64,000 nt of DNA from Desulfurococcales archaeon (GTDB lineage Archaea; Thermoproteota; Thermoprotei_A; Sulfolobales; Desulfurococcaceae). Below the pieces are notes generated by a model that searched no databases, had not been told where the DNA came from, and saw only the letters and a program-made list of their open reading frames with translations. Position numbers and translations under genes: made by a program. The DNA is taken from contig WAPN01000033.1 of NCBI GenBank assembly GCA_015520735.1, positions 41,778 to 105,777 on the forward strand. The letters run 5' to 3'. Shown in pieces: positions 16,906 through 24,493 of the stretch; position 1 is the first letter of the stretch, and every line of letters starts with the position of its first letter.

Positions 16906-17272
16906 CTATCACCTTCTTCTCTCCATCAGCACCACTAATGTCTACGAGGACAGGGTGCTTGAAGATGCCCTGACATGTCTCCCCATTATCTACGGGCAGT
17001 GAAACGTCTTTACCGTATAGGGCTTCAGCAACATAACATCTTACCTCAGGCTCTATTTTTTCTAGGAGCTGTTCAAGGTCATGCATAAGACCCGGCTCAT
17101 ATTCTGTTAGGACTATGAAGCAGCACTGATCAGTAGAATAGAGGGTTATGATGCCCTTGAGGAGTCCGTGTTTACTAATGATATCATCTACTTGTTCTTG
17201 TAGACTCACAGCTGTATAGCCGCTGGTTGGGACGATGATACGGTCTATACGTATGTCTAGTGATTCGCTCAT
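16874..17272 (-). CDS. Divergent YjbQ/UPF0047-like paralog
   Basis: 132 residues, aligning by eye with the UPF0047 fold: an N-terminal PTSGYTAVSLQEQVDDII helix region, GIITLYSTDQCCFIVLTEYE in place of the GATPA strand, and EALYGKDVSLPVDNGE followed by a final HPVLVDISG strand pair. The AHLRSALLG motif that supplies a conserved histidine in the neighbour is replaced by VAEALYG, so the active-site histidine appears lost. It may be a structural partner of the intact copy. It overlaps that copy by 32 bases, and its start shares an ATGA overlap with the stop of the thioredoxin-like gene upstream. Family assignment is moderate. Confidence 0.65.
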   Translation of the reverse strand: MSESLDIRIDRIIVPTSGYTAVSLQEQVDDIISKHGLLKGIITLYSTDQCCFIVLTEYEPGLMHDLEQLLEKIEPEVRCYVAEALYGKDVSLPVDNGETCQGIFKHPVLVDISGADGEKKVIVVLEGVFDRN

Positions 17273-17814
17273 TTTTCCTCTTGCTCTCTAATCTTCTCGA
17301 GGAACTCGTCTATTTTCTTTGCCAGTACATCGAGGGACTTACTTCCCTCAAGCTTATCTTTCAGCACCACTTCACCGTTTTTGACGTACAATAGATACGT
17401 TGTCGGCGATGCGTGTACATCATATTCTTTGAAGCTGTTCTTCGCGGCCTCTGAATCGCAATTTCTAGCGAACCAATTACAGAGTATTATCACGAACTTC
17501 ACGTTCTCGAGGTTTCTCCCCACGAGCTTGATGTAAGGGTACCAGGAGAGATCATATATTCTGCATGCCGGGCACCTAGTGTTATCAAAATAGATAACGT
17601 AGACGCCATCCTCTTCGGGCTTGAACGCCTCTCCCTCTGTTCTCACTAGCACCCACTTGTCCTTCTTCTTATCGTAGATATAGATGCCATGGGGGGAGTT
17701 CACGTCTACTATATCGAGCTCGAGCGTCTCCTGCTTCATGGATTTCTCATCCCCTTTACCTACTAGTTTTCTGGCGAGCTCCTCAAGTATTCTATCCAGA
17801 TCATTCTCAACCAT
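17269..17814 (-). CDS. Thioredoxin-fold protein with CPAC active site
   Basis: 181-residue soluble protein. The last ~115 residues look like a thioredoxin fold with a redox motif CPAC at residues 81-84 (NTRCPACRIYDLSW), a cis-proline loop in HASPTTYLLY, and an extra Cys pair between them (CNWFARNC). The first ~65 residues are an extension without a signal peptide. Probably a thiol-disulfide oxidoreductase or protein-disulfide reductase in the cytoplasm. ATG 17814 is chosen because AGGTGAT lies 6 bases upstream; GTG 17826 lacks a ribosome-binding site. It leads the operon with the two YjbQ-like genes (ATGA overlap) and the PCC protein. Confidence 0.8.
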   Translation of the reverse strand: MVENDLDRILEELARKLVGKGDEKSMKQETLELDIVDVNSPHGIYIYDKKKDKWVLVRTEGEAFKPEEDGVYVIYFDNTRCPACRIYDLSWYPYIKLVGRNLENVKFVIILCNWFARNCDSEAAKNSFKEYDVHASPTTYLLYVKNGEVVLKDKLEGSKSLDVLAKKIDEFLEKIREQEEK

Positions 17815-17838
17815 ATAGGGTATCACCTACTATATGGT

Positions 17839-18120
17839 TTATCTTACTTGCATACAACTACATGTACACTCAAGATCAAGAACCAGGTAATCCCTTATCC
17901 CCCTCTCCTCGGCCAGCCTCAGGAAATCATATAATTTGCTTACCGGGACGAGATATGTTCCCGGACATAGGCGGATCCCCTCAACGTATTTCAGCATGCC
18001 ATATGACCTGTATTTTCTACCTTTGACAATCACGGTTGTCCCGAGGAGAGTCTTGGCTACTTTGCTCCTTGACCGCTTGTCTATTCCTTTCTTCAACCTA
18101 ATGATGGCATATACTGGCAT
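17839..18120 (-). CDS. Hypothetical basic protein, 93 aa
   Basis: Not recognised. Small, basic first half (KKGIDKRSRSKVAK) and a C-terminal cluster of cysteines (LECTCSCMQVR), of unknown role. It could bind nucleic acid or metal. ATG 18120 lies about 24-26 bases after a TATA-like GCATAAACG (18141-18147, minus strand), so the mRNA is probably leaderless. It is 24 bases upstream of the thioredoxin-like gene on the same strand. Confidence 0.65.
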   Translation of the reverse strand: MPVYAIIRLKKGIDKRSRSKVAKTLLGTTVIVKGRKYRSYGMLKYVEGIRLCPGTYLVPVSKLYDFLRLAEERGIRDYLVLDLECTCSCMQVR

Positions 18121-18166
18121 TTCTGCGCGCCGGTGTTACGTTTATGCAACTAGTGGCATAAAAGAA

Positions 18167-19585
18167 TTATTTTGTCTTGCCAAGCCACCTCATTATACCT
18201 TCATTATCGCCCCGTTTACGTTTCAAAACCTTCTCCACGAACCTATCTCTCACGGGCTCGTAGACCTCCTTATAGAACAGCTGTGGATCACGAAGCACGG
18301 TCTTGGGGAATCTCTCGATGTATTCTAGGGCTGCTTTCCAGGCATCCTCAGCCTTTATTCCGGCTTCCTCGAATCTTCTCAGAACATATCTATCGAAGTC
18401 CTCCGGCCTCTGCTCTATTCCTCCCATAACGAAATAGCCTCTAGGGGAGATCTGTAGTTTTTCTCCGACTTCTTCGACGCGTTTCAACTCCCCGGTTACC
18501 TTGATGCCATAGATCCTTCCTCGGGGCCTATAAGCCGCCACTCCCCTCTTAGCGGGACCATAGTATTTCGCCCATGCATAGAATATTGCGCGGTTCAGCC
18601 CGAAACTCTTAGCTTTTTCAAGATCACCGGTCAGGAGATAGTATCTTGCAGCCTGTAGTAGAGCCATAACTGGAAACCTGCCCGGCTTCGTCACGTTTTT
18701 ACTTATAGGTTTCTCCACAGTCTTGAGTTCTCGAGTTTCAACGCCAATCCTGGTCGCACGAGCTTCTAATAGGCCATGCTTCCGCACAATGCCTACATGC
18801 CTGATAGCCTTATATGCTAGCTCGTCTAGCCCGCCTTTCTCGTAGAACCTCCATGAGTCAGGATCATGTCTTGGGTTCGATGGGTTACTCCATTCTAGCT
18901 TGAAATCTTCAAGATCTCTGGGCTTGAAGAATATAACGGCTCTATCGAGTCTTCTATGAAGGCTTAATGGTGCTGTAAAGACCCTCTTCATTGAGACGAG
19001 GTTCTCGATCTTCACTGTTCCCCCGGATTCCCTGATAGCGTCAATAAGCCTGGGCCTTAATATATCGATAACATACTCAATGAGGCAGAAGCCTACGTCC
19101 AGGGGATGGTATTCTTTCAGTGGCTCATCTATGCATTTCTCATTGAATCTTACATGTATACCCGCTCCACTCCATGCTAGATAGACGCATTTCTCGATAT
19201 TATTCTCTATCACGTAGTCTGCTATGATCTTGGCTGTCCTGACTATGTATACGTATCTTTTATCGAGACTCTCCTCATCGATCAAGTCTATATCGATGAA
19301 GGGCGTGACTGTGACAACGTTTTCCGTGTATTTTTCCGTTACGTCTGCTTTCTTCTCGAGGATTTTGAACACTTCTATAGTTCCGTAGATACTCCGTGGC
19401 TTTATGAAATGGTATTTCCTGAAGAGCCTCGGTATGTCCCCCGGCCTATTGATGATCAGGGGCTTATCGTCTTCCCATCGCACCCATTTCCTATTCTCGC
19501 CCTCTAGGCCTATCCATCTACCTTCCAGATACTCGGTTATCTCCCTTAGTTTTGTGGGATCGCTATAGTACCTAGTAATGTCCAC
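18167..19585 (-). CDS. Stand-alone PriS-like primase/primase-polymerase (archaeo-eukaryotic primase superfamily)
   Basis: 472-residue protein that I assign to the AEP superfamily from three ordered motifs: PFIDIDLID with Asp98 and Asp100 (metal-binding DxD), WSGAGIHVRFNE with SGxGxH at residues 139-144 (nucleotide-binding), and KRVFTAPLSLHRR at about 200-212 followed by RAVIFF and DLEDFKLEW, which closely resembles the PriS stretch R-P-x-SLH-x-x-x-G and its downstream EDFDP. It lacks the zinc knuckle of canonical PriS, and an unfamiliar helical region of ~220 residues follows. It is therefore probably a second, specialised primase or primase-polymerase, for repair or lesion bypass, by inference. 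The start is GTG 19585. Activity is not certain. Confidence 0.7.
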   Translation of the reverse strand: MDITRYYSDPTKLREITEYLEGRWIGLEGENRKWVRWEDDKPLIINRPGDIPRLFRKYHFIKPRSIYGTIEVFKILEKKADVTEKYTENVVTVTPFIDIDLIDEESLDKRYVYIVRTAKIIADYVIENNIEKCVYLAWSGAGIHVRFNEKCIDEPLKEYHPLDVGFCLIEYVIDILRPRLIDAIRESGGTVKIENLVSMKRVFTAPLSLHRRLDRAVIFFKPRDLEDFKLEWSNPSNPRHDPDSWRFYEKGGLDELAYKAIRHVGIVRKHGLLEARATRIGVETRELKTVEKPISKNVTKPGRFPVMALLQAARYYLLTGDLEKAKSFGLNRAIFYAWAKYYGPAKRGVAAYRPRGRIYGIKVTGELKRVEEVGEKLQISPRGYFVMGGIEQRPEDFDRYVLRRFEEAGIKAEDAWKAALEYIERFPKTVLRDPQLFYKEVYEPVRDRFVEKVLKRKRGDNEGIMRWLGKTK

Positions 19586-19649
19586 GGCTTATCCCGTGAA
19601 AATAATATTGGATGCATAGAGATTTAAGGAAGAGGAGGCCGGGAATTAG

Positions 19650-20342
19650 TCACTTCATGAGGATTTCCATCATGGCCCGGGCATTCTCCAGCATCCAGTG
19701 GTCATTATTGAAGAAAACAAATATTTTCACGGGATTAAGAACACGTATTTTCTCGGCCACCTCACGGAGCTCTTCCATGGTGTATTCGTGGGCGTACCAG
19801 CTACTCCTACCATGCATGCGGAGATAGACTATATTGTTACTGCTCCATATCCACACTCCGATCGGACTATCTATGCTGACGAGGGTTACGCCGATCCTTC
19901 TACAAAAAGATATGGTTTCCTCATCGAACCAACTCGGATCACGGAACTCGACCGCAAGCCTTGGGCCTAGCCTGAATCTCTCTGAGAACTTTATGAGACG
20001 ATCAATATTTGTCGGACTACGCTTGAATGTTGGAGGAAGCTGTAAGAGGTAGAAGTCGATCTTACTGTCTAGCGGCTGGAAAAGCCTCAGAAACTTCTCG
20101 AATGTCGTATAAGATGTTTCTCTGAGCCGCTTGTAATGCGTTATTATACGGTTGACCTTGACCGCCCATCGTATGCCCCGGGATTTCCGGGCCCATGATC
20201 TAACCTGGCTCGGGAAGGGGAACCTGTAAAAACTGGCATTGAGCTCTACGGCGTTGAGGCCTGAGTACTTAATGTACCAGTCTAGATTGCCCCACTCATT
20301 CCAGTCGTAGACCCAGCCGCTTGTTCCTACGTATACCTCCAT
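19650..20342 (-). CDS. DUF72 family TIM-barrel protein
   Basis: About 230 residues of the DUF72 (YecE-like) family: N-terminal VYVGTSGWVYDW, the NAVELNASFYRFP strand, FYLLQLPPTF, LAVEFRDPSWF and the final IFVFFNNDH. The fold is a TIM barrel, widespread in archaea and bacteria, with no established function. ATG 20342 gives the family-standard N-terminus (MEVYVGTSG) and has GAGGA upstream. A GTG at 20357 would overlap the preceding stop by 4 bases. It is in tandem with the 216-residue unknown gene, probably co-transcribed. Confidence 0.88.
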   Translation of the reverse strand: MEVYVGTSGWVYDWNEWGNLDWYIKYSGLNAVELNASFYRFPFPSQVRSWARKSRGIRWAVKVNRIITHYKRLRETSYTTFEKFLRLFQPLDSKIDFYLLQLPPTFKRSPTNIDRLIKFSERFRLGPRLAVEFRDPSWFDEETISFCRRIGVTLVSIDSPIGVWIWSSNNIVYLRMHGRSSWYAHEYTMEELREVAEKIRVLNPVKIFVFFNNDHWMLENARAMMEILMK

Positions 20343-20353
20343 GAATCCTCGCT

Positions 20354-21004
20354 TCACGGGGTTGTTGAGGCTTGCTCGGGCTTGCTAAGTATGCTCTCAA
20401 TTTCGCTGATCTCTATTCCGAGCTTCTCTGACACTTTCCGGAGAGCCTGCCTCGACAGCATGCTCTCAAGCCTAGATATGATCTTTCTCGTCTCCTTATC
20501 AATATTAAGGGCTTCCCGCACTGCTTCTCTAACACGTGATTCCAGCGGGAAGGTTTTCTCCGCCTCTATGATCAATATCTTTTCCTCGGGGAGAACCTCG
20601 ACATTGTAGCCGTACTTTTCAGCCAGGTTTGACGCTATCAATGAGTAGAGGCCCAGGGGCATCCAAGCCCTATACGCGTACTCGTAACCTATTACTGTCT
20701 TCTCGAGATATATATGTCCCTTATCCTCATCACGCCATAGTGTCAGGTTATCATAGAATTCCAGGCCCTCAACCTTATAGGTATAGCTTTCCTCCTCAAG
20801 GACGGCAAGGGGCATTACCTCCATTACCACTGGCTCGCCATTAACAGTCTTGAATGGCAGATCCAGAAACTTCATCCTCATAACTGTTCTCATGGGAATG
20901 AAGACGTGTATGTGGTTCTCGTCAACGATCTCAGCAGGATATCTCCGCTTACGGACTTTGACGTATTTTAGAGTCTTATCGATCTCGATTGATCGCTGTG
21001 ACAT
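20354..21004 (-). CDS. Hypothetical protein, 216 aa
   Basis: No family recognised. The first ~150 residues are mixed beta with an IHVFIPMRTVMRMK strand and a WRDEDKGHIYLEKT turn; the last ~70 are helical and charged, ending in a possible winged or coiled region (LRKVSEKLGIEISEIESIL). No membrane span. ATG 21004 is chosen because GGTGA lies 7 bases before it; the frame continues upstream for 21 more codons without support. It sits directly upstream of DUF72, with about 11 bases between the genes. Confidence 0.7.
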   Translation of the reverse strand: MSQRSIEIDKTLKYVKVRKRRYPAEIVDENHIHVFIPMRTVMRMKFLDLPFKTVNGEPVVMEVMPLAVLEEESYTYKVEGLEFYDNLTLWRDEDKGHIYLEKTVIGYEYAYRAWMPLGLYSLIASNLAEKYGYNVEVLPEEKILIIEAEKTFPLESRVREAVREALNIDKETRKIISRLESMLSRQALRKVSEKLGIEISEIESILSKPEQASTTP

Positions 21005-21159
21005 AGATCTTTCACCCAACCCTAGTCTAGACTTGAGAAACAAAGCCTTATAATAGTTACAATACATGCTTCATCGGCCCGTAGCCTCTGAACGAGGCCT
21101 CGTTCCACATCAGCACTTCGGTGGATCAGGCCTTTTCATAAAACTATTTCTTTCCGATA

Positions 21160-21705
21160 CTATTTAATTTCAATCGCTTCATCAATATCGATCAGCTCTT
21201 CATAATCTGCTAGTTCGTCCCCTACTCTCTTCTTCCATGCTCTTTTCTTCGCAATGGCATCCATGCTCGACAGGATCGCAAATGCTTTAAGCGCGTATGG
21301 TAGTTCTTCAGGGAACACCCTGCGTGGATCATTTGTTCTTATAAACTCAATGTTCTCTCTCACCCACGGACAACTACTGCTAACACGTAATGTATTGTCT
21401 CCCCAGCCTATGATCAATGGATACATCTTGCATGCCAGCGGCTTACTATCATGAATTAAACATTTATATTCATTTAGGAACGGACATTTTCCTCTGATGA
21501 CCCATTTGTAGAGGAGGACATATGCTTTACTGCCAGAAACATATCCAGCATATGGTCTGAACTCGAGGCTCCCAACCCCTCTCTCTGCGGCGAGCCGCTC
21601 CAATAACCTCTTCTCCCACGGAAAAACAAGAGGGGCGTCCTCAATATTATTGAAGGTACAACACTCTCTACCGCATATAATAAGGCATTTAAACACATTA
21701 TTCAT
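21160..21705 (-). CDS. YkgJ-type Cys-cluster protein
   Basis: 181-residue protein with the metal-binding pattern of the YkgJ/UPF0153 family: CGRECC near residue 11, then CPFLNEYKCLIHDSKP and LACKMYP about 60 residues later. The cysteines probably hold an Fe-S cluster or zinc; the family function is unknown. A single further Cys lies in SSCPW. The ATG at 21705 is preceded by AGGTGAG with an 8-base gap; this Shine-Dalgarno overlaps the stop of the DUF711 gene, so the two are translated from one transcript. Confidence 0.82.
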   Translation of the reverse strand: MNNVFKCLIICGRECCTFNNIEDAPLVFPWEKRLLERLAAERGVGSLEFRPYAGYVSGSKAYVLLYKWVIRGKCPFLNEYKCLIHDSKPLACKMYPLIIGWGDNTLRVSSSCPWVRENIEFIRTNDPRRVFPEELPYALKAFAILSSMDAIAKKRAWKKRVGDELADYEELIDIDEAIEIK

Positions 21706-21714
21706 TTCTAGGGC

Positions 21715-22791
21715 TCACCTGTAGGGTATTATGCAGGGGCTACCGAATTTGCCCAGCCTTATCTTCGATCCAATGCTTCCGTTAACTGGTATAGCTCTGA
21801 GAGCAATAGGCTTCTTCTTCGTGAGCCAAACCGTGTATGTGTCGAGAATAAAGTTTGCTAGCATCTCTCTATTAGCTGGTACTACCAACATGTCTGGGCC
21901 CGCGACACAGGCTATTGATGCTAGAAGGAAGTCCTGCGCCTTGATCCTACCGCGACACCCCGCGTCTATTAATACCTTGTCCTCGGCGTAAGGAAGCATT
22001 ACCTCATTGAACCCTGTCACCCATGCGATACGGGCTGCAAGCTCTGATATTATCTTGTTCAGGAACCGTATGGCACTGAGGAATCCAGGCTCGAATAGCC
22101 CTGCCTTAGATACATTCGTTATTAGTCCAGCCGTGCTATCGCTCATCCACGGTGAAAGGCTTAGGTCAGCGAACGCCGTGACACCCCTAGATCTAACAAT
22201 CGATAATGGTTTCTCAAGCATGTCTAGGAAGTCCTCGAACCGTAGCTCTCCCCTAACATGTTTCTCCATTAGATCATTGTAGAGATATGCCAGGCCATAA
22301 GTCCAGTCCAGAGCATAGCTCGTGCTATCGGGAAAGTATGGTGTCCTGATGGGCTCATTATGTATGGCCACAGCTATCCGGGTAGCGAGGACAGGATCGT
22401 GTGAGGCTGCCTCATGGATTATCCAGCTAGCAGCTCGGGCCCCCTCAACCGGGCTCCTCGTAATACCGTGTAGGGGAACATAGTATCCTTTCTCGACTAG
22501 CTCAGTCACGATTTTGGGGGAGACACTTGTTATCTCTAATCCACCGATAGAGACTAGGGTGTGCTGCGGGGGATCGGGAAGAAGTGATAATAGGGCCCTG
22601 TAGGTCTCGATAGGAGGCTTTGGTAATGTGATCCTGAACGTCCATATATCGTAGCCGTTCTCATGCAGAATATCTTTTATCTCCCCGAGCCTAGTCACGG
22701 CTTCCTCAAAGAGACTGGCAATGGGATCTCTGCTCCACTCCTCAGGGAAAGGAGTGAATACCGTAAGTGCTCGTATCTTCAAAACCGCCAC
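21715..22791 (-). CDS. DUF711 family protein
   Basis: About 358 residues of the DUF711 (UPF0210) family, widespread in archaea and anaerobic bacteria, with no established function. It begins VLKIRALTVFTPF, the family-like N-terminus, and has the glycine-rich GFNEVMLPYAED and AGCRGRIKAQDF stretches in the last third. The start is uncertain among GTG 22794, GTG 22791 and TTG 22782. A TATA-like ATTATTTAAT centred near 22818 on the minus strand would place transcription start close to 22792, favouring a leaderless GTG. The frame extends to 22815, but that lies inside the promoter. It is upstream of, and coupled to, the YkgJ-type gene. Confidence 0.85.
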   Translation of the reverse strand: MAVLKIRALTVFTPFPEEWSRDPIASLFEEAVTRLGEIKDILHENGYDIWTFRITLPKPPIETYRALLSLLPDPPQHTLVSIGGLEITSVSPKIVTELVEKGYYVPLHGITRSPVEGARAASWIIHEAASHDPVLATRIAVAIHNEPIRTPYFPDSTSYALDWTYGLAYLYNDLMEKHVRGELRFEDFLDMLEKPLSIVRSRGVTAFADLSLSPWMSDSTAGLITNVSKAGLFEPGFLSAIRFLNKIISELAARIAWVTGFNEVMLPYAEDKVLIDAGCRGRIKAQDFLLASIACVAGPDMLVVPANREMLANFILDTYTVWLTKKKPIALRAIPVNGSIGSKIRLGKFGSPCIIPYR

Positions 22792-22813
22792 CACACTAGA
22801 ACTACAGGGATTC

Positions 22814-22822
22814 ATTAAATAA
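22814..22822. promoter_or_regulatory. Shared divergent TATA element
   Basis: ATTAAATAA lies about 25 bases before ATG 22843 on the plus strand and, read as TTATTTAAT, about 26 bases before the GTG near 22791 on the minus strand. It probably drives both the DUF711 operon and the 180-residue gene. Confidence 0.45.
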
Positions 22823-22842
22823 TAATGTTTATAACACTATCC

Positions 22843-23385
22843 ATGGGGACGGATTTGCAACTACTTGGAATTGCGAACAAAATAGTGTTTGTACATGACG
22901 ACTTCATATATGCCTCCGTTACAGCTGGCCAGATCTATAGGGAGCTCCCATCAATAATACTTAGAAGTATGGATGACAAAACATTCAACAATACGGTCTT
23001 CAGACATCTATTAAACATCACAGGCGACGACAAGACGAGAGCCAAAGACCTCTATGGCTCATCCCTTAAGGAGACGGACAAGAGGCTGGGAGGCTTCATC
23101 GAAGAATATAACTCTGCAAGGCCTTCATCCTCAATAGAGTATTGCTTGAGAGGTCTTCCACGAGAAGTTCTAGTTGACCTGATATCAAGGGATCTAATTT
23201 GGGTTGTTCCTTACGACAAGATAGAATCCATAAAGGTAAGAAAGATAGGCACCCACAAAATCATAGAGATAATTTATATGTGTCCATACACCATGACCAG
23301 ACGGGCACTCAGACTACTCTATAATGAGGACTTCTACAAGCTAGTAATGAGCCTAATTGGTGAGAAATATGAGCATATCCATTGA
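22843..23385 (+). CDS. Hypothetical protein, 180 aa
   Basis: No family recognised. Soluble, helix-rich second half; contains a single Cys near the centre (YCLRGLP) and a basic C-terminus. ATG 22843 (MGTDLQLLG) is preferred to ATG 22825: it lies at the leaderless distance from the TATA element at 22814-22822 and has no ribosome-binding site. It overlaps the following 374-residue gene by 17 bases, so the two are one operon. Confidence 0.7.
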   Translation: MGTDLQLLGIANKIVFVHDDFIYASVTAGQIYRELPSIILRSMDDKTFNNTVFRHLLNITGDDKTRAKDLYGSSLKETDKRLGGFIEEYNSARPSSSIEYCLRGLPREVLVDLISRDLIWVVPYDKIESIKVRKIGTHKIIEIIYMCPYTMTRRALRLLYNEDFYKLVMSLIGEKYEHIH

Positions 23386-24493
23386 GCTTGCTAAGCCTCC
23401 ATATACCAGAGAGAAGATAAGGGAGCTGCTGAAAACAATAGAGAGGCTAAATCCGGCCCAACAGGCGGAGGCCCTCGCAGGATTATCTGTGATCATGGAT
23501 CGCCAAGGAGCTGCTCCAGATACATATAGGCTCGGAATAAGAGGAGAACTGGCCGAGATCGGCGAAGAATATCTCAGTAGGCTACCCCTTAACCTATGCC
23601 CGCACATATTCAAATCAACACTGATCTCATTCTTGGTAAATAGAATAAGGAAACCAATATCATCCGCTACATTCCTTGACTCTCTCCGAAGATTACACGG
23701 ATACATGACATACATGAACCCGTTGGCCATACTCTATGTTCTTTGGAAAAACCCTGCAGGTGCCAAGAAATATTTCATTGACCTTATTGATAAAAACCTG
23801 TTAACAGACCTAGCCAACCCAGATCTGAGATATACGGTTCTCTACAGAGACCTCCTGGTTGCATTATCACCAATACTGTCCATGGAATTGTTTAGGAGAT
23901 ATTATGAACCAGCATCGATCCCTGAGGAAATCCTCGAGACAGCAGGAGAGCTTGATGAGAAAGCTCTGATCGAACTCCTTGTTAGAACACTAAGATCATA
24001 TATCAGAACACTGATTTCGATCACACAGGTCCTAAGAGCCGCTGCTAGGGCCGAGGAGTACTTAGATAAAATGAAGCTTGAGACCATAGGACTAGTGAAA
24101 TACAGGGATGTGCTCGGCAGGCTCGTGAGAACTAGTAGGAACCTAATGTTGACAAGCCTTGAAACCCTGACCATCTATCCCGAGCCGGTGACCGCGGAAG
24201 CATTAGCTGGTATCGTAGGTAAAGGATTAGAGTTGCTGAGGGAACCGGAGGAACTAAGATTAGCTCTAAACTTGATACTCGAGGCCAGCCTCGCCCCAGA
24301 GGATCTCGTTCGAGGTCTAACCTATATTCTTGAGAAACTCGTAGAGATAATCAGAGGTGTTGAAAGGGAAGCTCTGACAAAATTATGTGGAAATATTAAG
24401 GGCAGGGTATTGTTCGGGAGGCTCGCCAGACATAATGATAAAAAATGGGTCTCAATGCTGGGGGTTAGATGGGATAGAATATGTACGGGCTAG
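23369..24493 (+). CDS. Hypothetical alpha-helical protein, 374 aa
   Basis: No family recognised. The protein is almost all helix, rich in Leu, Arg and Glu, suggesting repeated helical hairpins or a HEAT-like solenoid, but no repeat period is clear by eye. No membrane span or signal peptide. ATG 23369 is chosen because GGTGA lies 5 bases upstream, inside the end of the previous gene; TTG 23357 is possible. It converges on the alpha-mannosidase gene, sharing 4 bases at the stop codons. Confidence 0.75.
   Translation: MSISIELAKPPYTREKIRELLKTIERLNPAQQAEALAGLSVIMDRQGAAPDTYRLGIRGELAEIGEEYLSRLPLNLCPHIFKSTLISFLVNRIRKPISSATFLDSLRRLHGYMTYMNPLAILYVLWKNPAGAKKYFIDLIDKNLLTDLANPDLRYTVLYRDLLVALSPILSMELFRRYYEPASIPEEILETAGELDEKALIELLVRTLRSYIRTLISITQVLRAAARAEEYLDKMKLETIGLVKYRDVLGRLVRTSRNLMLTSLETLTIYPEPVTAEALAGIVGKGLELLREPEELRLALNLILEASLAPEDLVRGLTYILEKLVEIIRGVEREALTKLCGNIKGRVLFGRLARHNDKKWVSMLGVRWDRICTG

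Noticed and set aside
16106..22791. Possible defence island around the primase-like gene
   Set aside because: Neighbours are ordinary housekeeping-type families (YjbQ, DUF72, DUF711, YkgJ); no nuclease, helicase, reverse transcriptase, toxin pair or CRISPR array is seen.
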